Of a DNA stretch of 53,343 nt, positions 27,104 through 35,937 are shown piece after piece. The stretch comes from Sphingomonas sp. A2-49 (lineage in GTDB: Bacteria; Pseudomonadota; Alphaproteobacteria; Sphingomonadales; Sphingomonadaceae): contig NZ_JAJLPA010000025.1 in NCBI RefSeq assembly GCF_025548555.1, forward strand, positions 1 through 53,343, given 5' to 3'. Below the pieces are notes generated by a model. It was not told the DNA's origin and made no database searches. It saw nothing but the letters and a program-made list of their open reading frames with translations. A program made the position numbers and the translations under genes. Numbering within the stretch: position 1 is the first letter of the stretch; each line of letters starts with the position of its first letter.

Positions 27104-29965
27104 ATGGCGTTTCTCACCCGCGCGTTCGCGCCCGTTCTCGTCCTCGCCCTCGGTTCGGCGGTCCTCGCCCAGACCAGGGCGCCGGTTCCCGTCGCTGCTC
27201 CAACGGTCAAGGTCGATCCCACCGCCTGGCTCTACAAGGGCAGCGATCTGCCGCACGATCCGGCCTGGGTGTTCGGCACGCTGCCCAACGGGCTGCGCTA
27301 TGCCGTGCGCAAGAACGGCGTACCGCCGGGGCAGGTGTCGATCCGCGTCCGCATCGATGCAGGCTCGCTCAACGAGCGCGACAGCGAGCGGGGCTACGCC
27401 CATTTCATCGAGCACCTTTCGTTCCGCGGTTCCGCATACGTCCCCGACGGCGAGGCGAAGCGGGTGTGGCAGCGGTTCGGCGCGACCTTCGGGTCGGACA
27501 GCAACGCGTCGACCACGCCGACGCAGACGCTCTACAAGCTCGACCTGCCGTCCGCGACCGGCGAGACGGTCGACGAAAGCCTCAAGATCCTGTCGGGGAT
27601 GATGGCGGCGCCCGCGCTGACCGACGCCGCGGTGTCCGCCGAGCGCCCGATCGTGCTCGCCGAGCGGCGCGAACAGCCCGGCCCGCAGGTCAAGCTGCAG
27701 GATGCGATGAACGGCCTGTTCTTCGCCGGCCAGCCGCTCGCCAAGCGCTCGCCGATCGGCACCGTCGAAACGCTGGAGGCGGCGAACGGCGCCAGCGTCA
27801 AGGCGTTCCACGATCGCTGGTACCGGCCCGAAAATGCGGTCGTCATCATCTCGGGCGACATGGACGCCGCCGCGCTGGGCCAGATGGTCGCGCGTCACTT
27901 CGCCGGGTGGAAGGGCAACGGCCCGGTCACGCCGGCGCCCGATTTCGGCAAGCCCGACCCTGCGCAACCGACCTCCGCGACGCTGGTCGAGCCGGGCCTG
28001 CCGCCGCTCGTGATGATGGGCGTCGTGCGGCCGTGGCAGTACAATGACGATACCAAGATCTTCAACCAGAAGCGGATGGTCGACACGATCGCGGCGAAGG
28101 TCATCAGCCGCCGGCTGGAACGGCGCGCGCGGGCCGGCGGCAGCTTCGTCCAGGCCGGCGTCGACCTCGACGACCGGTCGCGCTCGGCGAACATGACGAC
28201 GGTGCTGATCCTGCCCGTCGGCGATCAGTGGGAACAGGCGTTGAAGGACGTGCGCGCGGTGATCGCCGACGCCCAGAACGCGCCGCCGACCCAGGCGGAG
28301 ATCGACCGCGAATATGCCGATTACGAGGTCGCGATCCGCAACGGCGTCGAAACCGCGCGGGTCGAGGCGAGCGCCAAACAGGCCGACGACATGGCCGGCG
28401 CGCTCGACATCCGCGAAACCGTCACCGCGCCGCAGAACAGCTACGCGATCCTGACCGAGGCGAAGCAGAAGGGGATGTTCAACCCCGCCGCGGTGCTCGC
28501 CTCGTCGAAGCGCCTATTCCAGGGTGTCGCGACGCGCGCGCTGGTCAACACCCGCACCGCGGAGAAGGGCACGGCGGAAAAGCTCGCCGCCGCGCTGAAG
28601 GCGGACGTATCGAAGCTGACGATCAAGCGTGCCGCGCAGGCCGCGGTCGATTTCGGCAAGCTGCCCCCGCTCGGCACCCCGGGCACCGTCGCGACGCGCG
28701 AGCCGCTGGAGGGCCTGCCCGCCGAACGGATCGTCTTCGCCAACGGCGTGCGCATGCTGATGTTCGCCAATCCCGACGACACCGGCCGCGTCTTCGTCCG
28801 GGTGCGGTTCGGTCGCGGGTACAACGGCTTGCCCGCCGACCGGACGACGCCCGCCTGGGCCGGCGACCTCGCGCTGATGGAAAGCGGGATCGGGAATCTG
28901 GGTCAGGACGACCTCGACCAACTGACCGCCGGCCGCCAGCTCGGGCTCGATTTCGGCATCGACGAGGATGCCTTCTCCGTCGCGGCGCTCAGCAGTCCCA
29001 AGGATTATGCCGACGAACTGACGCTCATCGCCGCCAAGCTGGCGCATCCGCGCTGGGACCCGGCGCCGGTCGCGCGCGCGAAATCGGCGGCGCTGACCGC
29101 GATCCCCGGCTATGATTCCTCGGCCGACGGCGTGCTGTCGCGCGATCTGGAGGGGCTGCTGCATGCGGGCGACCCGCGCTGGGCGACCCCCGATGCGAAG
29201 GCGGTCGCGGCGCTGACCCCGCAGGGGTTCAAGGCGTTCTGGGAACCGATCCTCGCAAGTGGACCGATCGAGGTCGACGTGTTCGGGGACGTCAAGTCCG
29301 ACGAGGCGATCGCCGCGGTCGCCAAGAGCTTCGGCGCGATTGCGGCGCGGGCGCCGTCGGCGGTGGCGCCGCCGCCCGTGCGCTTCCCGGCGCATGTCGC
29401 GACGCCGGTACTGCGCTACCACAACGGCCCCGACAATCAGGCGAGCGCGGTGATCGCGTGGCCGACCGGTGCCGGCCTGTCCGACATCGCCGAGGCGCGC
29501 CGCCTCGACGTGCTGGCGCAGGTGTTCAGCGACCGGCTGTTCGAGCGGATGCGCCAGGCCGCCGGCGCGAGCTACAGCCCCGGCGTCGCGAGCAGCTGGC
29601 CCAAGGGGCTGCCCGGGGGTGGCCGCCTGATGGCGGTAAGCCAGGTCGCACCCGCCAATGTCGCGCTGTTCTTCCGCCTCTCGCGCGAGATCGCCGCCGA
29701 TCTCGCCAGGAACCCGGTCAGCGCCGACGAGCTCGCGCGGGTGAAGGGGCCGCTGCAACAGGTCTATGCCCGCGCCTCGACCAGCAGCCTGTTCTGGCTG
29801 CGCGAACTGTCGGGCGGCGCCTACGATCCCCGCCGCCTCGACGCCACGCGCCGGCTCGGCCGCGACTTCGGTGAGGTGACGCCCGAGGTGTTGCAGCAGA
29901 CGGCGGCGAAATATCTGGTCCCCGACAAGGACTGGACGCTGGCGGTGCTGCCGCGCAAGAAGTGA
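27104..29965 (+). CDS. M16 family metallopeptidase (two-domain, exported)
   Basis: A 953-residue protein with a signal peptide ending near AVLAQ. The N-terminal M16 domain carries the inverted zinc motif HFIEH (H100, E103, H104) and the distal glutamate region SAERPIVLAERRE. The C-terminal half contains a second, probably inactive, M16 domain with LPAERIVFANGVRMLMF. ATG 27104 follows AGGGCG; the long upstream frame is rejected as antisense to the hydroxylase gene. Periplasmic peptide degradation is the likely role. Confidence 0.92.
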   Translation: MAFLTRAFAPVLVLALGSAVLAQTRAPVPVAAPTVKVDPTAWLYKGSDLPHDPAWVFGTLPNGLRYAVRKNGVPPGQVSIRVRIDAGSLNERDSERGYAHFIEHLSFRGSAYVPDGEAKRVWQRFGATFGSDSNASTTPTQTLYKLDLPSATGETVDESLKILSGMMAAPALTDAAVSAERPIVLAERREQPGPQVKLQDAMNGLFFAGQPLAKRSPIGTVETLEAANGASVKAFHDRWYRPENAVVIISGDMDAAALGQMVARHFAGWKGNGPVTPAPDFGKPDPAQPTSATLVEPGLPPLVMMGVVRPWQYNDDTKIFNQKRMVDTIAAKVISRRLERRARAGGSFVQAGVDLDDRSRSANMTTVLILPVGDQWEQALKDVRAVIADAQNAPPTQAEIDREYADYEVAIRNGVETARVEASAKQADDMAGALDIRETVTAPQNSYAILTEAKQKGMFNPAAVLASSKRLFQGVATRALVNTRTAEKGTAEKLAAALKADVSKLTIKRAAQAAVDFGKLPPLGTPGTVATREPLEGLPAERIVFANGVRMLMFANPDDTGRVFVRVRFGRGYNGLPADRTTPAWAGDLALMESGIGNLGQDDLDQLTAGRQLGLDFGIDEDAFSVAALSSPKDYADELTLIAAKLAHPRWDPAPVARAKSAALTAIPGYDSSADGVLSRDLEGLLHAGDPRWATPDAKAVAALTPQGFKAFWEPILASGPIEVDVFGDVKSDEAIAAVAKSFGAIAARAPSAVAPPPVRFPAHVATPVLRYHNGPDNQASAVIAWPTGAGLSDIAEARRLDVLAQVFSDRLFERMRQAAGASYSPGVASSWPKGLPGGGRLMAVSQVAPANVALFFRLSREIAADLARNPVSADELARVKGPLQQVYARASTSSLFWLRELSGGAYDPRRLDATRRLGRDFGEVTPEVLQQTAAKYLVPDKDWTLAVLPRKK

Positions 29966-30566
29966 CGAGGACGCCGGGCGCCGCAATCCGCGCGGCCACC
30001 GGCCAGTGATAATCTTTAGGGCTGGGCCCGTCATCGGGAGCGCAGCGCAGCCGGACCAGCACCTTTGAGCCTTGGCGGCGGTCCGGCCTGGGCCCGTCAT
30101 CGCGAGCACAGCGTAGCGATCCAGCGGCGGACCCGAACGCCCTGGATTGCTTCGCTGCGCTCCCAATGACGAGGTCTGGGCCACCGCGCAGGCATTGGCG
30201 GGCCGGGGGCGCCGGATGATTACCGGGCATGCCTTGCCGCTGGACCTGAGCCGGCTTGAACCCACGACCGACTCGGATGCCTTCGACCGCTTCGCTACGC
30301 TTCGAATGGCCCGGTCCCGCGGCCCGTCATCGCGAGCACAGCGAAGCGATCCAGCGCCGGACCCGGACGCCCTGGACTGCGTCGCTGCGCTCGCAATGAC
30401 GAGGTCTTGGCCACCGCGCCTGCATTGGCGGGCCGTGGGGGCGCCGGATGGCGACCGGGCATGCATCGCCGCCGGAGCTGAGCCGGCACAAAACCGCGAT
30501 CGACCCCACTCCGATGCCCGCGATCGCTTCGCTACGCTCGCGATGGCCCGACCCGGCGGCCCCGCA
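29966..30566. repeat. REP-type repeat cluster with 230-bp tandem unit, no gene
   Basis: A convergent intergenic region filled with GTCATCGCGAGCACAGCG-type words and their complements. Two long units begin at 30091 and 30321 (period 230 bp) and agree over nearly their full length, including the internal CTGGA-TGC-TCGCTGCGCTC-CAATGACGAGG segment. A shorter diverged copy begins near 30027. Each unit carries two or more inverted REP ends, so the region can fold into several hairpins. No coding frame is credible. Confidence 0.85.
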
Positions 30567-32354
30567 TCACCCCTTGTACAGCGCCTCCAGCCGCTCGCCA
30601 TAGACGCCCCGGATGACGTGGCGGCGGATCTTGAGGCTCGGGGTCAGCTGTTCGTTCTCGATCGTGAAGGGGGCGTCGGCCAGCACGAAGCGGCGGATGC
30701 GTTCGGTGACCGACAGGTCCTTGTTCACCCGCTCGATCGCCTGGCCGATCGCGGTGCGATAGGCGCTGTTCTCGGCGAGCTTCTCGAACTTGCAGGACGT
30801 GCCGTTCGCCGCGCACCATTCCTGCGTCCAGTCGGGATCGGGCACGACCAGCGCCACCATATAGGGCCGCCGGTCGCCGGCGATCATCGCCTGCACGATC
30901 TCGGGCTGGAGCGTCAGCATCCCCTCGACCTTCTGCGGCGCGACATTGTCGCCCTTGTCGTTGATGATGAGATCCTTCTTGCGATCGGTGATGCGGATCC
31001 GTCCGGCCGCGTCGATCTCGCCGATGTCGCCGGTGTGGAGCCAGCCGTCCTTCAGCACGCGGGCGGTCTCCGCCTCGTTGCGCCAATAGCCGTGCATCAC
31101 CAGTTCGCCGCGAACCAGGATCTCGCCATCGGCGGCGATCGCCACCTCGGTATCGATCAGCGCGGGCCCGACCGAATCCATCCGGATCCCCGCGCTCGGC
31201 CGGTTGCACGAGATCACCGGCGCCGCCTCCGTCTGGCCATAGCCCTGGAGGAACGTCACGCCGAGCGACTGGAAGAACAGGCCGACCTCGGGCGTCAGCG
31301 GTGCGCCGCCCGACACCATCGCCTTCATCCGACCGCCGAACTTCCTGGCGATCTTCGGCTTGAACAGCGTGCGTACCAGCAGCTGCGCAGGGCGATCGAC
31401 CAGTCGCACGCGACGCTCGTTCTCGCGCGCGCCGACGTCGAGCGCCCGTGCGAGCAGGTAGGAGGACATGCCGCCCTGTTTCTCGATCGCCTTGCTGATC
31501 CGGGTACGCAGCACCTCGAACAGGCGGGGGACGACGAACATGATCGTCGGGCGCACCTCCTCGATATTGGCGGCGAGCTTGTCGAGGCTTTCGGCATAAT
31601 AGATCTGCCCGCCCAGCCCGATCGGGAAATGCTGGCCGCCGGTGTGCTCATAGGCGTGGCTGAGCGGCAGGAACGACAGGAACACCTCGTCGTCCCAGCC
31701 GAAATCCTCCGAAATGACGGTGGCGCAGCCCTTCACGTTGTGCAGGATCGCGCCGTGATGCTGCATCACCCCGCGCGGCGCGCCCCCGGTGCCGCTGGTG
31801 TAGATGATGCAGGCGAGGTCGCCGCGCGCGAACGTCGCCGCCCGCGCCGCCGCTTCGGGATCGGCCGGATGGTCGGCGATCAGCGTGCGCCAGTCGTGGA
31901 AGTCGATCGTCCCCGCCGGCACGCGCATGGCATCGATGCCGATCACCGTCTGCCCCCGGTTGGAACGCAGCACCGCGGTCAGCAGCGTCTTCGCCAGCTT
32001 CTCGGTCGACACGATGATCGCGCAGGCGCCCGAATCGGCGATGATGTGCGCGTGGTCGCGTTCGGTGTTGGTGATGTAGGTCGGCACCGTCACCGCCCCC
32101 GCCGCCATGATGGCCAGGTCGCTGATGCACCATTCCGGCCGGTTTTCCGACACCAGCATCACCCGGTCGCCGGGCTTGATGCCGATCGCGGTCAGGCCGG
32201 CGGCGAGGCTCGCGACCTGTCGCGCCGCCTCGGCCCAGCTGGTCGCGGTCCACGCGCCGCCGGTCTTGGTCCACAGGAACGGCGCGGCGCCCTTTTCCCG
32301 CGCACGGGTGAAGAACATCGTGACCAGGTTCGGGAAGTGTTCCATCGTACGCAT
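30567..32354 (-). CDS. Long-chain acyl-CoA synthetase (AMP-binding, FAA1/FadD15-like)
   Basis: A 595-residue AMP-forming ligase. The AMP motif is YTSGTGGAPRGV (Gly and Arg replace the common Thr and Lys), followed by FLPLSHAYEHTGGQHF, GYGQTEAAPV, GDIGEIDAAGRIRITDRKKDLI and a C-terminal LTPSLKIRR with the likely adenylation lysine. It activates long-chain fatty acids at the membrane. ATG 32354 follows GGAGAG at 7 bp. It comes after ggt on the same strand with a 49-bp gap and ends against the repeat cluster. Confidence 0.93.
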   Translation of the reverse strand: MRTMEHFPNLVTMFFTRAREKGAAPFLWTKTGGAWTATSWAEAARQVASLAAGLTAIGIKPGDRVMLVSENRPEWCISDLAIMAAGAVTVPTYITNTERDHAHIIADSGACAIIVSTEKLAKTLLTAVLRSNRGQTVIGIDAMRVPAGTIDFHDWRTLIADHPADPEAAARAATFARGDLACIIYTSGTGGAPRGVMQHHGAILHNVKGCATVISEDFGWDDEVFLSFLPLSHAYEHTGGQHFPIGLGGQIYYAESLDKLAANIEEVRPTIMFVVPRLFEVLRTRISKAIEKQGGMSSYLLARALDVGARENERRVRLVDRPAQLLVRTLFKPKIARKFGGRMKAMVSGGAPLTPEVGLFFQSLGVTFLQGYGQTEAAPVISCNRPSAGIRMDSVGPALIDTEVAIAADGEILVRGELVMHGYWRNEAETARVLKDGWLHTGDIGEIDAAGRIRITDRKKDLIINDKGDNVAPQKVEGMLTLQPEIVQAMIAGDRRPYMVALVVPDPDWTQEWCAANGTSCKFEKLAENSAYRTAIGQAIERVNKDLSVTERIRRFVLADAPFTIENEQLTPSLKIRRHVIRGVYGERLEALYKG

Positions 32355-32403
32355 ACGGGTCTCTCCTGCCGCGGCGGCGCTGCACCGGCCCGCCGTCGTC
32401 GTG

Positions 32404-34161
32404 TCATTCCGAAGGGCGGTTCGCCACCGGCGCCATGCGGGCCGGATCGCTGACGCGGCCGTCCTCGCCGATCGCGACGCCCTCGCTGCGCGGATCGGCG
32501 GCGCCCACCCAGGTGCCGCCGACCCATTCGATCGCATTCGCCTTCAGCCCCATCGGCGCGACCTGAACGCGCTCGCCCAGCGCCGCCATGCCGGCCTGCA
32601 AGGCGACCGCGGACGATCCCGCCTCCAGCGTCGCGCCCGGGCCGGGGGCATAGACCAGCCCCAGCGCGATCGCGTCCTGCGCCGACAAATTCCAGTCGAG
32701 CACGCCGACCAGCGCCTTGGCGATCTGCGCGATGATGGTCGATCCGCCCGCCGCGCCGAGCGCCAGCCGCACGCGGCCGTCGGGGCCGTAGACGATCGTC
32801 GGCGCCATCGAGCTGCGCGGCCGCTTGCCGCCCTCCACCCGGTTGGCGACCAGCGCGCCGCCGTCGACCGGCACGATGTCGAAATCGGTCAGCTCGTTGT
32901 TGAGCACGGTGCCGTCGACCACCAGCCCCGACCCGAACGGCCCCTCGACCGTGGTCGTCACCTCGACGACGTTGCCGGCGCGATCGGCGACGGCGAGGTC
33001 GGTGGTGCCCGGAACCTCGCCCGCCGGCGCCGGCGTGCGCAACGGTGCGCCCGGCGGCGTGCCGGCCTGTACCCGCGCGAGCGTCGTCCCCGTGGCGATC
33101 AGCGCCGACCGCGCGGCGAGATAGGCGGGGTCGAGCAGGCCCTTCACCGGCACGCCGACATAATCGGGATCGCCGACGTACAGGTTGCGATCGGCATAGG
33201 CGAGGCGGGAGGACTCGGCGAACAGGTGCCAGGCGACGGGCGAATCCTTCCCCAGCTTGGCCATGTCGAAGCGTTCGAGCTGTTTCAGGATCATCATGAC
33301 GGTGATCCCGCCCGACGAAGGCGGCCCCATGCCGCAGATGCGATAGCTGCGGTAGGGCACGCAGAGCGGATCGCGCGGCTTGGCGTCGTAGCTGGCGAGG
33401 TCGCCGGTCGTCATCTTTGACGGATTGCGCGCCGCGCCGTTGACGGTCGCGACGATCTTCGCCGCCTGCGGACCGACGTAGAAGCTGTCGGGACCCTGCG
33501 TCGCGATCCGCCGGAGCAGCGCCGCCTGTGCGGGATTGCGCAGGATGCCGTCGGCGGGAACGGCGAACACCGCCTGCGCCTCGGCCGACAGGTGGCCGCC
33601 ATAGGATTCGCCCGAATTGCGGAAGCGCGGGCTCGTACGGAATCCGTCCTGCGCCAGCCTTATCGCGGGTTCGAACAATCGCGCCCAAGGCAGCTTGCCC
33701 GACTGGCGGTGTGCCAGCGCCATGCCGCGCAGTGCGCCCGGCACGCCGACGCTGCGTCCGCCGGGCACCGCATCGGCGTGGCTCAGCGGCGTGCCGTCGG
33801 CGGCGTAGAACCAGCGCGGCGTCGCCGCGGCGGGTGCCGCCTCGCGCGCGTCGATCGTGGTGACCTTGCCGGTCCGCGCGGCGTGGCTGACCCAGAAGCT
33901 GCCGCCGCCGATCCCGGAGCTTTGCGGCTCGACGACGTTGAGCGCCAGCATCGTCGCGATCGCCGCGTCGGTGGCGCTGCCGCCCGCCTTCAGGATCTCG
34001 ACGCCCGCCGCCGCGGCGCGCGGGTCGGCGGCGCTGACCATGCCGGGGACGCCGGCCGCGGGAGGGGGCGCAGGCGCCCCGACGGCGGGGCCGGGGGCTT
34101 GCGGTGCGCAGGCCGCCAGCGGCAGCGACACGGCGGCGAGCGCGATCGGAAACGTCTTCAT
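32404..34161 (-). CDS. ggt: Gamma-glutamyltransferase (lipoprotein)
   Basis: A 585-residue Ntn hydrolase. The N-terminus MKTFPIALAAVSLPLAAC has a lipobox with C18, so the protein is a periplasmic lipoprotein. The nucleophile is T386 in GTTDLAVAD, where the precursor is cut into two subunits. The NNELTDFD and GGKRPRSSMAP stretches and GGSTII are conserved substrate-site segments. It degrades glutathione and gamma-glutamyl compounds. It lies between pyrD and the acyl-CoA synthetase in one transcriptional direction. Confidence 0.93.
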   Translation of the reverse strand: MKTFPIALAAVSLPLAACAPQAPGPAVGAPAPPPAAGVPGMVSAADPRAAAAGVEILKAGGSATDAAIATMLALNVVEPQSSGIGGGSFWVSHAARTGKVTTIDAREAAPAAATPRWFYAADGTPLSHADAVPGGRSVGVPGALRGMALAHRQSGKLPWARLFEPAIRLAQDGFRTSPRFRNSGESYGGHLSAEAQAVFAVPADGILRNPAQAALLRRIATQGPDSFYVGPQAAKIVATVNGAARNPSKMTTGDLASYDAKPRDPLCVPYRSYRICGMGPPSSGGITVMMILKQLERFDMAKLGKDSPVAWHLFAESSRLAYADRNLYVGDPDYVGVPVKGLLDPAYLAARSALIATGTTLARVQAGTPPGAPLRTPAPAGEVPGTTDLAVADRAGNVVEVTTTVEGPFGSGLVVDGTVLNNELTDFDIVPVDGGALVANRVEGGKRPRSSMAPTIVYGPDGRVRLALGAAGGSTIIAQIAKALVGVLDWNLSAQDAIALGLVYAPGPGATLEAGSSAVALQAGMAALGERVQVAPMGLKANAIEWVGGTWVGAADPRSEGVAIGEDGRVSDPARMAPVANRPSE

Positions 34162-34201
34162 CGCGGCGAAGCCTAACGGCTGGCCCGGCGAGGGCAACCC
34201 G

Positions 34202-35227
34202 TTACGCCGCGCTGGCGGCGGCGACGTCGGCGAAGCCGTCGCGCACCAGGCAGGCATCGAGGTCGGCGAGGATGCGGCGCGGCAGGGCGGGCCCCTCGAA
34301 CACCAGCGCCGAATAGAGCTGGACGAGGCGCGCGCCCGCGCGGATGCGGGCATAGGCCTCCGCGCCGCTGTCGATGCCGCCCGCGGCGATCAGCGCGATG
34401 CGGCCGCCGCCGGCGCGGCGCACGTCGTCGAGCCGCTGACGCGCCAGCGCGGCGAGCGGCGCGCCCGACAGCCCACCGGTCTGGTCCGCGTGCGGCGAAC
34501 GCAGCGCCGGACGCGACACGGTGGTGTTGCCCATGACGATCGCGTCGATCCGGTTGTCGATCGCCGCGCGCACGATGCCGTCGATCGCCCCGGCGTCGAG
34601 GTCGGGCGCGATCTTCAGGAACAACGGTGTCGTGCCCCGCGCCGCGGTGCAGGCGGCGAGCAGGTCGGCGAGCGCCTGCCCATGCTGCAGGTCGCGCAGG
34701 CCCGGCGTGTTGGGCGAGGAAATGTTGATCGTGACATAGTCGGCGAGCGGTGCGGCGGCCGTGACGCCCGCGACGTAATCGGCGATGCGATCGGCCGCAT
34801 CCTTGTTCGCGCCGACGTTGATGCCGAGCCGCCCGCCGCGCCGGTCGGCCGCGCGCACGCGCGCCAGCCCCGCCTCCAGCCCGCTGTTGTTGAACCCCAT
34901 GCGGTTGACGACGGCGTGATCCGCGACGAGCCGGAACAGGCGGGGGCGGGGGTTGCCGGCCTGTGGCAGCGGCGTCAGCGTGCCGATCTCGACCGCGCCG
35001 AAACCCAGCCCGAACAGCCCCGCGATCGCCACCCCGTCCTTGTCCAGCCCCGCCGCGACGCCGATCGGATTGGTGAAGGTCAGCGCGCCGATCCGCGTGG
35101 CGAGCCGCGGGTTGGCCTTCGTGGCGGGATAGGGAAGCCTGCCCCGGATCGCGAGTGCCCGAAGGGTCAGGGCATGGGCACGCTCGGCATCGAACGCGAA
35201 GAGCAGCGGGCGCAGCGGAAAGGACAT
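34202..35227 (-). CDS. pyrD: Dihydroorotate dehydrogenase (quinone), class 2
   Basis: A 341-residue FMN enzyme of pyrimidine synthesis, attached to the inner membrane by its N-terminal helix. PIGVAAGLDKDGVAI, NRMGFNNSGLEAGL and NISSPNTPGLRDLQ (with the catalytic serine) are class 2 signatures. ATG 35227 (MSFPLRPLLFAFDAERAH) is preferred; an in-frame extension to 35311 would run into a REP element. It is the first gene of pyrD-ggt-acyl-CoA synthetase. Confidence 0.96.
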   Translation of the reverse strand: MSFPLRPLLFAFDAERAHALTLRALAIRGRLPYPATKANPRLATRIGALTFTNPIGVAAGLDKDGVAIAGLFGLGFGAVEIGTLTPLPQAGNPRPRLFRLVADHAVVNRMGFNNSGLEAGLARVRAADRRGGRLGINVGANKDAADRIADYVAGVTAAAPLADYVTINISSPNTPGLRDLQHGQALADLLAACTAARGTTPLFLKIAPDLDAGAIDGIVRAAIDNRIDAIVMGNTTVSRPALRSPHADQTGGLSGAPLAALARQRLDDVRRAGGGRIALIAAGGIDSGAEAYARIRAGARLVQLYSALVFEGPALPRRILADLDACLVRDGFADVAAASAA

Positions 35228-35283
35228 GCGCGCGCCCATCGCATCGTCCGGCGGCAAAGCAAAGGCTGTAGGCTTGCCCTCTG

Positions 35284-35378
35284 CGTCATTCCCGCGAAGG
35301 CAGGAATCCATATGCGCGGGTCCCGGATGGGAGGCGCGCCGTCAGCGTGCATGGATCCCCGCCTGCGCGGGGATGACG
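35284..35378. repeat. REP/BIME-like inverted pair
   Basis: A CGTCATTCCCGCGAAGGCAG-type arm (35284-35311) and an inverted GCCTGCGCGGGGATGACG-type arm (35351-35378) flank a 39-bp spacer. Each arm is a REP-like hairpin by itself. It sits between the divergent pyrD and the suf regulator. Confidence 0.8.
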
Positions 35379-35408
35379 GTTATGGGTCACGCGCGCCCTC
35401 CCGCCACC

Positions 35409-35461
35409 TTGACCGCAGCGCACAAAGGCTTATCTGGCAATCGGATCGAATTGATCCGATT
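35409..35461 (+). promoter_or_regulatory. suf operon promoter with Rrf2-type operator
   Basis: TTGACC (35409-35414) and TATCTG (35431-35436) are spaced 16 bp. Immediately downstream, covering the predicted transcription start, is AATCGGATC-GAATT-GATCCGATT (35439-35461), a perfect 9-bp inverted repeat with 5-bp spacer. It lies 33 bp before the regulator ATG, which fits autorepression of the whole suf operon. Confidence 0.65.
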
Positions 35462-35494
35462 TGCGAACGTTTCGCAACAACCACGTCGGAGCCG

Positions 35495-35935
35495 ATGCGC
35501 CTCAGCAGCCTAGCCGATTATGCGGTCGTGATGATGTCCGCCGCCGCGCGCCATTGCGGCGGTGCGGCGCGACTGAACGCGACGCTGCTCGCCGACGAAA
35601 CCGGCGTGCCGCTGCCGACCGCGCAGAAGCTCGTCAGCCGGCTGTCCGCGGCCGGATTGATCGAGAGCACGCGCGGGACCGGCGGCGGCTTCCGCCTGTC
35701 GCGCCCACCCTCCGCGATCAGCCTCGCCGACATCGTCGAGGCGGTGGAAGGCCCGATCCAGATGACGTCCTGCGTCGAGGGCAGTCGTCACGATTGCGGG
35801 CTCGAGGGCAATTGCCAGGTCCGCCCGCACTGGGGCGTCGTCAACGAGGCCGTCCGCGGTGCGCTTGCCGGCGTCAGCCTCGCCCATCTCTCCCGCGCGC
35901 CAGCCGCTCCGGCGCGCGTCCCCGAACAGGTGTAA
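35495..35935 (+). CDS. Rrf2 family SUF system regulator
   Basis: A 146-residue regulator with an N-terminal winged helix ([32 protein letters not shown]) and three cysteines C93, C101 and C107, spaced like the [2Fe-2S] ligands of IscR/RirA-type Rrf2 proteins. GGAG precedes the ATG. It is the first gene of the suf operon and very likely senses cluster status and controls the palindromic operator directly upstream. sufB starts 2 bp after its stop. Confidence 0.93.
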   Translation: MRLSSLADYAVVMMSAAARHCGGAARLNATLLADETGVPLPTAQKLVSRLSAAGLIESTRGTGGGFRLSRPPSAISLADIVEAVEGPIQMTSCVEGSRHDCGLEGNCQVRPHWGVVNEAVRGALAGVSLAHLSRAPAAPARVPEQV

Positions 35936-35937
35936 CC

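Noticed and set aside
29966..30566. Possible CRISPR array
   Set aside because: Units are about 230 bp with inverted REP-type ends, not short direct repeats with unique spacers, and no cas genes are present.
30147..32453. A plus-strand open frame of about 770 codons running from the repeat cluster across the acyl-CoA synthetase gene
   Set aside because: It starts inside repeats and is antisense to a clear AMP-forming ligase.
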